NCBI RefSeq assembly: GCF_004792665.1
Contig: NZ_SRZX01000003.1
Location: 124,001-188,000 of the forward strand
Origin: Marinobacter orientalis
GTDB taxonomy: Bacteria; Pseudomonadota; Gammaproteobacteria; Pseudomonadales; Oleiphilaceae
DNA length: 64,000 nt
Reading direction: 5' to 3'
The translations under genes were made by a program, and so were the position numbers. Of this stretch, positions 55,331 to 62,562 are shown piece after piece; the stretch's first letter is position 1; the number at the start of each line of letters is the position of its first letter. Under the pieces are notes generated by a model. The model had not been told where the DNA came from. It worked only from the letters and a program-made list of their open reading frames with translations, and did no database searches.

Positions 55331-55948
55331 ATGACTGTGGAAACAGAACACCACAAGGAAGAAAACAGTGAAAGCCAGACAGACCTTCAACTGGTAAGGA
55401 AGGTCCGTCAGGGTGATCGGCCTGCCTTTGATCTTCTGGTGGTCAAGTACCAGTCACGGGTAGCGTCAATCATCAGTCGGTATGTCTACGACAGTCAGGA
55501 AGTGATGGACCTGACCCAGGAAACTTTCGTCAAGGCCTATCGTGCAATTGACCGTTTCCGGGGTGACAGTGCTTTTTATACCTGGCTTTACCGCATTGCA
55601 GTGAACACGGCCAAGAATTTCCTGGAGTCCCGCAGTCGCCGTCCGCAGGGGAGTGCCGACGCCATCGAGGCCGAGAACTTCGATAATGGTTCAAGGCTGA
55701 GAGACAACGCCTCACCGGAAAAGCTGTTGCAACGGGACCAGTTGCAGGAAGCGCTCAGGGAGGCCATCGGCAATCTTCCGGAAGAGCTTCGGTCAGCGTT
55801 TCTGCTCAGGGAGTATGACGGGCTCAGTTACGAAGATATCGCCGGTATTCTCGAGTGCCCGATCGGTACAGTCAGGTCGCGGATTTTCAGGGCGCGGGAC
55901 GCGGTGGATCGTCACCTTGGCCCATTATTAAACGATTCCCGGACATAA
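55331..55948 (+). CDS. algU: Extracytoplasmic function sigma factor AlgU/RpoE
   Basis: Envelope-stress sigma factor. It is 205 aa from ATG 55331 (AlgU of P. aeruginosa 193). Region 2 includes FDLLVVKYQSRVASII, DSQEVMDLTQETFVKAYRA and GDSAFYTWLYRIAVNTAKN. Region 4 has FLLREYDGLSYEDIAGILEC, then GTVRSRIFRAR. The frame is open back to ATG 55262 (228 aa); no candidate start has a strong Shine-Dalgarno, and the shorter one fits family length. The stop TAA overlaps an ATG at the start of the next frame. Confidence 0.92.
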   Translation: MTVETEHHKEENSESQTDLQLVRKVRQGDRPAFDLLVVKYQSRVASIISRYVYDSQEVMDLTQETFVKAYRAIDRFRGDSAFYTWLYRIAVNTAKNFLESRSRRPQGSADAIEAENFDNGSRLRDNASPEKLLQRDQLQEALREAIGNLPEELRSAFLLREYDGLSYEDIAGILECPIGTVRSRIFRARDAVDRHLGPLLNDSRT

Positions 55949-55962
55949 TGAGGTTGCGTCCT

Positions 55963-56541
55963 ATGGATGATCGTCTCAAAGAAACCCTGTCGGCAATGAT
56001 GGATGACGAGGCGGATGAACTGTCTGTCCGCAGGCTGTTGTCTCACGCCCGGCAGGATGAAGTTCGTTCGCAGTGGCAGCGCTGGCAGCAGGTGCGCGAC
56101 CTGATGCATCAGGGAAGCCTGGCTGATGACCGGGTGGATATCAGCGCCGGCGTCAGGAATGCGCTGGATGGTGGCCTGCAGAAGGCCTCCGGTCCGGTAG
56201 CTCTGCCCGAGATTGGCAGGCAGCGTAACTGGCATTGGCCCGCGGTCGCCATGGTGACCCTGGCACTGGTCGTGGGTTTTGGCGCAGGCGCTGGCTGGGA
56301 ATCCGTGGAGAGTCCCGCCACGATCGCCGGTACCGGCGTTGCCGCCGGACAGTCTGAAGGTCTGCAGGCCGACACTATGGGCGAACCGGTGCAGGAGGTT
56401 GCCTTACAGGGGCTGGATGAAGAGCAATGGGAGCAGGTCAGCCGCTACCTTCTGGAGCATGCACAGCATAACAGCGTTGGGGCAGGCCGTGGGTCGGTTG
56501 GCTACGCACGGCTGGTAAGTGCATCCGGGCCGGGCTACTAG
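55963..56541 (+). CDS. mucA: Anti-sigma factor MucA/RseA
   Basis: Inner-membrane anti-sigma factor that sequesters AlgU until cleaved by regulated proteolysis. It is 192 aa (MucA 194). The cytoplasmic sigma-binding part is MDDRLKETLSAMMDDEADEL. One transmembrane segment (WHWPAVAMVTLALVVGFGAG, about residues 92-112) precedes a periplasmic domain. The ATG 55963 has GAGG 9 nt upstream; ATG 55948 is an alternative. The extreme C-terminus ARLVSASGPGY is where the DegS-type protease signal would be. Confidence 0.92.
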   Translation: MDDRLKETLSAMMDDEADELSVRRLLSHARQDEVRSQWQRWQQVRDLMHQGSLADDRVDISAGVRNALDGGLQKASGPVALPEIGRQRNWHWPAVAMVTLALVVGFGAGAGWESVESPATIAGTGVAAGQSEGLQADTMGEPVQEVALQGLDEEQWEQVSRYLLEHAQHNSVGAGRGSVGYARLVSASGPGY

Positions 56542-56581
56542 GCCTGCGATTTCATCGTGAATAACAGCCGGAGTTGAATAA

Positions 56582-57619
56582 TTGATTCGCAAAACGGTAA
56601 CCGGAGTCCGGGCTCAGTGGTTGAACCAGGGCAGGCGTCTGTCGGCGCTGCTTGTGGTTCTTTGTGTTTTCCTCGTGGGCCAGGCGGTTGCCGACACCGG
56701 TCCGAGGAATGCAGAGTACTGGCTGGACCGCCTGGGACCCGCCCTGAACATGACGTCTTACCGTGGCGTGTTCGTTTACGCGCGTGGTGATCAGGTGAGC
56801 TCGATGCAGATTGCCCATCGTTACCGGAACGGCATCGTTGAAGAACGCCTTGTTCCCCAGGATGGTGCCAGTGGTGAAATTGTCCGCAAGGGAATGCGTG
56901 TCGTCTGCGTGCTTCCGGATCACGGGCGCATCCAGCTCGATCAGGTCATCCCTTCCGGTCCGTTTGCAGAAGCATTTTCCAGTCAGCTTATGCCGGTCAG
57001 CCGCTGGTATCAGCCAGAGCTGGTGGGCGACGATCGAATAGCCGGTTACGAGGTGGTCAAGCTTGCCCTCAGGTCCAAAGATGAACTTCGTTACAGCCAC
57101 CAGTTGTGGCTGGAAAAGTCCACTGGCCTGCTGGTAAAAAGCCATGTGCGTTCTTCTGACGGCAAGGTTCTCGAACATTTCCAGTTCACCAGTCTTGAGA
57201 TTACCGACAGCCTGTCAGACAGCGAATTCGTGATCCGTACCGAGGGGAAAGAGATTGCCAGGGAACTGGCACCGACCAAAACCTCTTCCCCGGCCCCGCG
57301 AATGGACGGCTGGACTCTGGAGTGGCGGCCGGATGGATTCATTCCTGCGGCGGCTCCACGTTCCGGAAAAGGCCAGGCTGTGGCTTTTTCAGATGGTTTG
57401 GCGGCATTTTCCGTGTTCGTCGAACCTGCCCGCAAGATTATGTTGCCCACAGGGGCCTCACGCATCGGCGCTACCACCGTTTACATGAAGCAGCTTGAAG
57501 TCGATGACATGGACTTTTTTGTGACGGTGGTTGGCGAAATTCCTCCCACAACGGCGCGCAAGGTTGCTGAATCCATTAACGTAGACGATACGCTGGCGTT
57601 CGGAGCTATCGGGGAATGA
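56582..57619 (+). CDS. mucB: Periplasmic anti-sigma regulator MucB/RseB
   Basis: Binds the periplasmic domain of MucA/RseA and shields it from the first protease. It is 345 aa (RseB 318). The signal peptide LSALLVVLCVFLVGQAVA is followed by AEYWLDRLGPALNMTSYRGV. The lipid-binding domain includes VYARGDQVSSMQIAHRYRN and the second domain has WTLEWRPDGFIPA. The start is TTG at 56582 with GGAG 8 nt upstream; no in-frame ATG precedes the signal peptide. Its stop overlaps mucC by 4 bp. Confidence 0.93.
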   Translation: MIRKTVTGVRAQWLNQGRRLSALLVVLCVFLVGQAVADTGPRNAEYWLDRLGPALNMTSYRGVFVYARGDQVSSMQIAHRYRNGIVEERLVPQDGASGEIVRKGMRVVCVLPDHGRIQLDQVIPSGPFAEAFSSQLMPVSRWYQPELVGDDRIAGYEVVKLALRSKDELRYSHQLWLEKSTGLLVKSHVRSSDGKVLEHFQFTSLEITDSLSDSEFVIRTEGKEIARELAPTKTSSPAPRMDGWTLEWRPDGFIPAAAPRSGKGQAVAFSDGLAAFSVFVEPARKIMLPTGASRIGATTVYMKQLEVDDMDFFVTVVGEIPPTTARKVAESINVDDTLAFGAIGE

Positions 57620-58065
57620 TTACGGAAACTGGCAGAGTGGTTGCCGTGAGTGGCGACCGGGTGTGGGTCCAGACAATCCGGACCAGTGCCTGCGAAAGCT
57701 GCTCGGCGCGCAATGGCTGTGGTCAGCGGGCGCTGGCCGGTGTGTCTGGCGGGCGTGCCAACCAGGTACTGGTCGCCAACAGTCTGGATGCCAGGGTTGG
57801 CGATGAAGTCACAGTCGCCATTGAAGAGTCGGCCCTGGTGGGCGCCTCTCTGCTGGTGTATGCACTACCGCTGGCGTTGCTGGTGGTTGGCGCTGTAGCC
57901 GGGCATCAGCTGTCAGGCGGGCACGATGCAGCAGCCATGCTTGGAGCCGCCACGGGAATGGCAACCGGTTTTATGGTGGCCAGGCGGATCGGCTCGAACC
58001 CTGCGCGGGGTTATGAGCCACGTCTGGTAAAAGTCAGACAGGAATTGTCCGGCCCCGGCTCTTGA
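57616..58065 (+). CDS. mucC: RseC/MucC-family inner-membrane protein
   Basis: A 149-aa membrane protein of the sigma-E operon. The N-terminal cytoplasmic domain carries a cysteine cluster CESCSARNGCG, seen in RseC and thought to bind iron or an Fe-S centre. Two transmembrane segments follow (ASLLVYALPLALLVVGAVAG, AAAMLGAATGMATGFMVA). The ATG overlaps the mucB stop (ATGA). Reported to modulate the stress response and, in other bacteria, thiamine or electron-transfer functions. Confidence 0.92.
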   Translation: MITETGRVVAVSGDRVWVQTIRTSACESCSARNGCGQRALAGVSGGRANQVLVANSLDARVGDEVTVAIEESALVGASLLVYALPLALLVVGAVAGHQLSGGHDAAAMLGAATGMATGFMVARRIGSNPARGYEPRLVKVRQELSGPGS

Positions 58066-58143
58066 ATCAACGCCGGCTGGTTGAAAATATCGGTTATTGA
58101 CCAAACAATAATCCAAAGTGAATTGCTGATCAGGGGGTCCTGA

Positions 58144-59622
58144 ATGCTTGAAATAAAGAATGGTGGTCAAACGTCGTCCCGCCCAAGAAGCCGGCGTATG
58201 GTAGCGGCCGGGCTGTATCTGCTGTGCCTGTTGCTGCCGCTGTCACTGGCTCAGTCGGCCTCGGCCGGCAGCTTGCCGGATTTTACCGAACTGGTTGAAG
58301 ACAACTCTTCGGCCGTGGTCAACATCAGCACCACGACGGAGCCAAAGGCGGGGCAGAATCGCTCCCGTGGTCTGCCGTTCGATGAACGCCAGCTTGAGCA
58401 GTTGCCTGATTTCTTCAGGGACTTTTTCGGTGGCCCCCAGTCGCCTTTCGGGGGAGGTCCCGGGGGTTCAGCCCCTCGTCAGTCCATGGGGTCCGGGTTT
58501 ATCGTTTCCAGTGACGGCTATGTACTGACCAACAACCACGTTGTGGAAGGCGCGGATGAGATCATTGTGCGGCTGAACGACCGCCGGGAATTGCCGGCGA
58601 AACTGGTGGGAACCGATCCGCGTTCGGACATGGCGGTGCTGAAAATTGAAAACGAAAAGGACCTGCCCGTCGTTCAGGTGGGAAGTTCCAAAGAGCTGAA
58701 AGTGGGCGAGTGGGTATTGGCCATCGGCTCTCCCTTCGGTTTTGATTATACGGTGACTGCCGGCATAGTGAGTGCCATCGGCCGTTCCCTGCCGTCTGAA
58801 AACTATGTTCCGTTCATCCAGACCGATGTGGCAATCAACCCCGGCAATTCCGGCGGACCCTTGTTCAACCTTGACGGTGAGGTTGTCGGCATCAATTCCC
58901 AGATCTATACCCGCTCCGGTGGTTTTATGGGGGTATCGTTTGCCATTCCCATCGATGACGCCATGAACGTATTCCGGCAGCTCAGGGACAAGGGAACGGT
59001 TTCCCGTGGCTGGCTTGGTGTGTTGATCCAGGAAGTGAACCGGGATCTGGCGGAGTCTTTCGGCCTGAAACGTCCACGTGGTGCTCTCGTTGCGGAGGTG
59101 ATGTCAGGCTCACCGGCGGAAGAGGCAGGGCTCAAAGCCGGCGATATCGTGCTTGAATATGACGGCGAGGATATAATCCTGTCATCTGATCTGCCGCCTA
59201 TGGTTGGCCGCACGCCTATCGGCGAAACCGCCACCCTGGAGATCATGCGGGAAGGCAAGCAGATCAGCCTGGACGTTGAAATCGGCAAGCTGCCGGAGGA
59301 AGGTCAGGAGCGTGCATCCGCACCGGCCTCCGGGGACAGCGGTCCGTCATCCGCGCCATTGGGGATGACCGTTGAACCTCTTCCCGACGACGTCAGGGAC
59401 TCGCTGGGGGTTTCCGGCGGTGTGTTGGTGTCGGATATCGCGCAGGGGCCTGCGATGGATGCCGGCATCCGTCCGCGGGATGTGATCACCGAGCTTAACC
59501 GTCGTCCCATCAACTCTGTCGAGGATTTCCGGGAAACGGTCGCGTCATTGCCGGAGGACAGTGCGGTATCGGTTCGTGTTGTACGGCAGGGGCGGGCTAT
59601 TTACCTGGTCATGAAACCCTGA
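58144..59622 (+). CDS. mucD: Periplasmic serine protease DegP/MucD
   Basis: HtrA-type protease-chaperone of the periplasm. It is 492 aa with signal peptide (about 1-41, ...LAQSASA). The catalytic triad is His132 in LTNNHVVEGADE, Asp162 in RSDMAVLKI, and Ser236 in NPGNSGGPLFNL. Two PDZ domains follow (about 280-370, GWLGVLIQEVNRD, and 395-490, SGGVLVSDIAQGPAMD). It clears misfolded proteins and dampens AlgU activation. A 20-bp terminator stem lies 8 nt after the stop. Confidence 0.96.
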   Translation: MLEIKNGGQTSSRPRSRRMVAAGLYLLCLLLPLSLAQSASAGSLPDFTELVEDNSSAVVNISTTTEPKAGQNRSRGLPFDERQLEQLPDFFRDFFGGPQSPFGGGPGGSAPRQSMGSGFIVSSDGYVLTNNHVVEGADEIIVRLNDRRELPAKLVGTDPRSDMAVLKIENEKDLPVVQVGSSKELKVGEWVLAIGSPFGFDYTVTAGIVSAIGRSLPSENYVPFIQTDVAINPGNSGGPLFNLDGEVVGINSQIYTRSGGFMGVSFAIPIDDAMNVFRQLRDKGTVSRGWLGVLIQEVNRDLAESFGLKRPRGALVAEVMSGSPAEEAGLKAGDIVLEYDGEDIILSSDLPPMVGRTPIGETATLEIMREGKQISLDVEIGKLPEEGQERASAPASGDSGPSSAPLGMTVEPLPDDVRDSLGVSGGVLVSDIAQGPAMDAGIRPRDVITELNRRPINSVEDFRETVASLPEDSAVSVRVVRQGRAIYLVMKP

Positions 59623-59630
59623 GGAAAGAC

Positions 59631-59678
59631 AAAATGCCCCGCTGGTTGTCGGTTAAAGGACAACCAGCGGGGCATTTT
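59631..59678 (+). terminator. Terminator of the algU-mucD operon
   Basis: A perfect 20-bp stem: AAAATGCCCCGCTGGTTGTC (59631-59650) and its complement (59659-59678), with an 8-nt loop. It ends in TTTTG. It is 8 nt after the mucD stop and should isolate the following gene. Confidence 0.92.
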
Positions 59679-59730
59679 GTTATAGTCCGGCAAATAATCA
59701 GATAAATGGCCATGGACCGGACCTGCCCGA

Positions 59731-60375
59731 ATGGTGAACAAAAAGGATCTTCCTCTCCGGAAACTGCTTCAGCCCCGTTACTCATGGGCGGCATGGTTGT
59801 TATTGGTTGCCTCTCTTGCGGCAACGGTATTGTTGTGGCAGGTGTCCATTCGCCTGGTTGATGATCGCACTGAAGCACGTTTCAAAACCCAGTCACTGCA
59901 GCTTAAAACCGCTATTGAAGAGCGGCTGCTGAACTATGAACAAGTGCTGGCCGGCAGTGCTGGCCTGTTCGCTGTTGCCGGCGACGTCACCAGGGAAGAC
60001 TGGCGCGAATACATCGACAGTGTCGATATAAACCGCTATTACCCCGGCCTCCAGGGGATCGGTTATATCAGGAAAATTGGTGTTCGCCAGATGGCGGAAC
60101 ATATCGCATCGGTGCGACGGAATGGCGTTCACAACTATCTGGTTGCGCCATTGGGCACCGGGCCGTATTACTACCCGATGGTGTACCTGGAGCCGGGTAC
60201 CGAAAGAAATCGTAAGGCGCTGGGTTACGATGCGTTCAGCGATCCGGTCCATCGCCGTGCCATGGTGCGCGCCAGGGACCATGCCGAGCCCAGGGTAACT
60301 GGCAAGGTGGTGCTGGTACAGGAAGAAGTGGCTGAAGACCAGGCGGGTTTTTTGATGTACTACCCGGTCTTTTAG
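59731..60375 (+). pseudogene. CHASE-domain protein, N-terminal part before amber codon
   Basis: A 214-codon frame encoding a transmembrane segment (WAAWLLLVASLAATVLLWQV) and most of a CHASE extracellular sensor domain (ERLLNYEQVLAGSAGLFAVA, GLQGIGYIRKIG, AFSDPVHRRAMVRARDHAEP, VAEDQAGFLMYYPVF). It stops at an amber TAG (60373-60375) just where CHASE proteins continue with a GG...P..ER motif. The same frame carries on from 60376 with exactly that motif (GGAVPESRVERQMMLAGYVF), so the two frames are one gene of 909 codons with a nonsense codon at position 215. Confidence 0.85.
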
Positions 60376-60384
60376 GGTGGTGCT

Positions 60385-62457
60385 GTGCCGGAAAGCCGGG
60401 TGGAGCGCCAGATGATGCTGGCAGGCTACGTCTTCAGCGCATTCAGGATGAATCATCTGCTGGATGGCATCGTCGGTCTGATCTCTCCGTTTCTGGATGT
60501 GAAGCTCTACGACAACGGCGAAATCTCCCGGGATTCACTGATGTACGGCTCCAATCTTGGCTCCCTGGACGAGAACTTCAGTTTTGAAATGAGCCAGACG
60601 ATTACCCATGGTGGCCGGGACTGGCTGCTACAGACCCGTTCCACACCGGCCTTTGATTTTCTTGCGTCTGACCCGCGCCCGCCTATTGTCCTCGGGTCCG
60701 GCATTCTGATCAGCCTGCTGATGTTCCTGTTCGTCCTTGCCATGATCCGCAGCCGTATCCAGGCGCAGTTCAGCGCTGGCCGCTATCGCGCTATCACCGA
60801 AGGGGCTGCCAATGTCACTCTGGTGCTGGAACCCAGCGGCAATCCCCGTTACGCGAGCCCGTCCAGTCGTGACATTCTCGGTTTTGATCCGGAACAGGTT
60901 TACCGCCTGGATCTCAACTCTCTCGTTCATGCAGAAGACCGACCCCAGTTGAAGGCCGGTTTTGACGAGGCGATCAAATCGCCTGGCAAACAGATTCCGG
61001 TTACCCGTGCCCGCATACGGGATTCGGAAGGGCAATGGCGGGACATGGAGGGCACCTGCACAGCCATGCTCAACGTACCGGGTGTAAATGGCGTGGTTGT
61101 CAGTCTGCGCGACCTGACCCAGCTCAAGGCGGCGGAGTCGGAACTTCATCGGCTGGCATTCTACGACCCCCTGACAGGTCTGGCCAACCGGCAGCTGTTC
61201 AAGGATCGCCTGAACAATGTGGTGCGCCGTAGCCGCCGCAGCGAAGAGCCTGCCGCCCTTATGTTCCTGGATCTGGATGGTTTCAAGCGCATCAACGATA
61301 CCCTTGGTCATGATAGCGGCGATGAGCTTCTGAAGCAGGTGTCCCAGTGGCTGACGGGATGTGTAAGGGAAGACGACTCGGTTGCCAGGCTGGGCGGAGA
61401 TGAATTTGTCGTGCTGTTGTCACGTATCAGTGGTCCGGATGCCGCTGGCAAGGTTGCCGAGACCATCCTCCGGCGCCTGTGTCAGCGCATTCGCCTGAAT
61501 GATCATGAAGTGGGCATTACAGTCAGTATCGGTATCACCATGATTCCCTGCGACAGCCAGGATCCGGGCACCCTTATGAAATACGCGGACCTTGCCATGT
61601 ATCGGGCCAAGGAGTTGGGGCGAAATACCTATCAGTTCTTTACTCCCGCAATGAACATCAAGGCAGCCCGGCGCCTGCTGCAGCAGGAGGAACTGGCAGC
61701 GGCACTGGATAATGACCGCTTTGTGCTCCATTACCAGCCCAAGATCAACCTGGAGAGTGAAAGGGTGATCGGGGTTGAGGCTTTCCTGCGGTGGCACCAT
61801 CCGGAAAAGGGACTGGTCAGCGCCCAGCAGTTTATCTCCCTGGCAGAGGAAACCGGGCTGATTGTCCGCCTCGGTGAAATGGCGCTGCGCCAGGCCTGCA
61901 TCCAGGTGCAGGCGCTCGAGCGTGCCGGATTCGAATCGCTGAAAATGGCGGTTAACCTGTCGGTGCGTCAGCTGACAGATCCCGGTTTTCTGGACATGAT
62001 GCGCCAGGTGATCACCGAAACCGGCGTGTCGCCGGAGTGCCTGGAACTGGAGATGCCGGCGGAGCTGCTGAACGAGGATCCCCGCATGCTCAGGGAACGT
62101 CTGGTGTCCCTGCACGATATGGGTGTCTGTCTGATCCTGGATGATTTCGGAACCGGTTCCTGCTCGCTGGTTGCCCTGCAACAGCTGCCGCTGGATGTGA
62201 TCAAGATTGACCACCGCTTCATCCGCGACATCCCCTACAACGTCAGCGCAACGGATGTGGCTTCGGCTGTTATTGCACTGGCGCGAAAATTACACCTCAC
62301 CGTTGTTGCCGAAGGAGTGGAAACTCCCCAGCAGCTGAGCTTTCTCAAAAGCGCCGGCTGCGCCCAGTGCCAGGGCAACCTGTTCAGCTATCCGCTGGAC
62401 GAGGATGCCCTCATTGGCTTCCTGATTCGCCAATATGAGCACCCGCTAACTTCCTGA
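60385..62457 (+). CDS. PAS-GGDEF-EAL domain protein, C-terminal part after amber codon
   Basis: The downstream part of the split CHASE gene, 690 codons from GTG 60385. It starts inside the CHASE domain and continues with a second transmembrane segment (IVLGSGILISLLMFLFVLAM), a PAS domain (AITEGAANVTLVLEPSGN), GGDEF (ARLGGDEFVVLL, with the RxxD inhibitory site as RED-D just before), then an EAL domain. The EAL motif reads EAF, the usual Glu in the ELEITE segment is Ala (ELEMPAELL), but Asn, DDFG, Lys, EGVE and Gln are present. A diguanylate cyclase may be active; phosphodiesterase activity is doubtful. Alone it would lack a complete sensor and its membrane anchor is a single segment. Confidence 0.85.
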   Translation: MPESRVERQMMLAGYVFSAFRMNHLLDGIVGLISPFLDVKLYDNGEISRDSLMYGSNLGSLDENFSFEMSQTITHGGRDWLLQTRSTPAFDFLASDPRPPIVLGSGILISLLMFLFVLAMIRSRIQAQFSAGRYRAITEGAANVTLVLEPSGNPRYASPSSRDILGFDPEQVYRLDLNSLVHAEDRPQLKAGFDEAIKSPGKQIPVTRARIRDSEGQWRDMEGTCTAMLNVPGVNGVVVSLRDLTQLKAAESELHRLAFYDPLTGLANRQLFKDRLNNVVRRSRRSEEPAALMFLDLDGFKRINDTLGHDSGDELLKQVSQWLTGCVREDDSVARLGGDEFVVLLSRISGPDAAGKVAETILRRLCQRIRLNDHEVGITVSIGITMIPCDSQDPGTLMKYADLAMYRAKELGRNTYQFFTPAMNIKAARRLLQQEELAAALDNDRFVLHYQPKINLESERVIGVEAFLRWHHPEKGLVSAQQFISLAEETGLIVRLGEMALRQACIQVQALERAGFESLKMAVNLSVRQLTDPGFLDMMRQVITETGVSPECLELEMPAELLNEDPRMLRERLVSLHDMGVCLILDDFGTGSCSLVALQQLPLDVIKIDHRFIRDIPYNVSATDVASAVIALARKLHLTVVAEGVETPQQLSFLKSAGCAQCQGNLFSYPLDEDALIGFLIRQYEHPLTS

Positions 62458-62562
62458 TCATGGCAATGGTGACCGGTAACCGGTAAAATCACGCGGTCGC
62501 CGGATTCCGGCAACGGCCCATCCGGGCTCAATCCTTCGTATTTTTATGAGTATTCATTGTCT

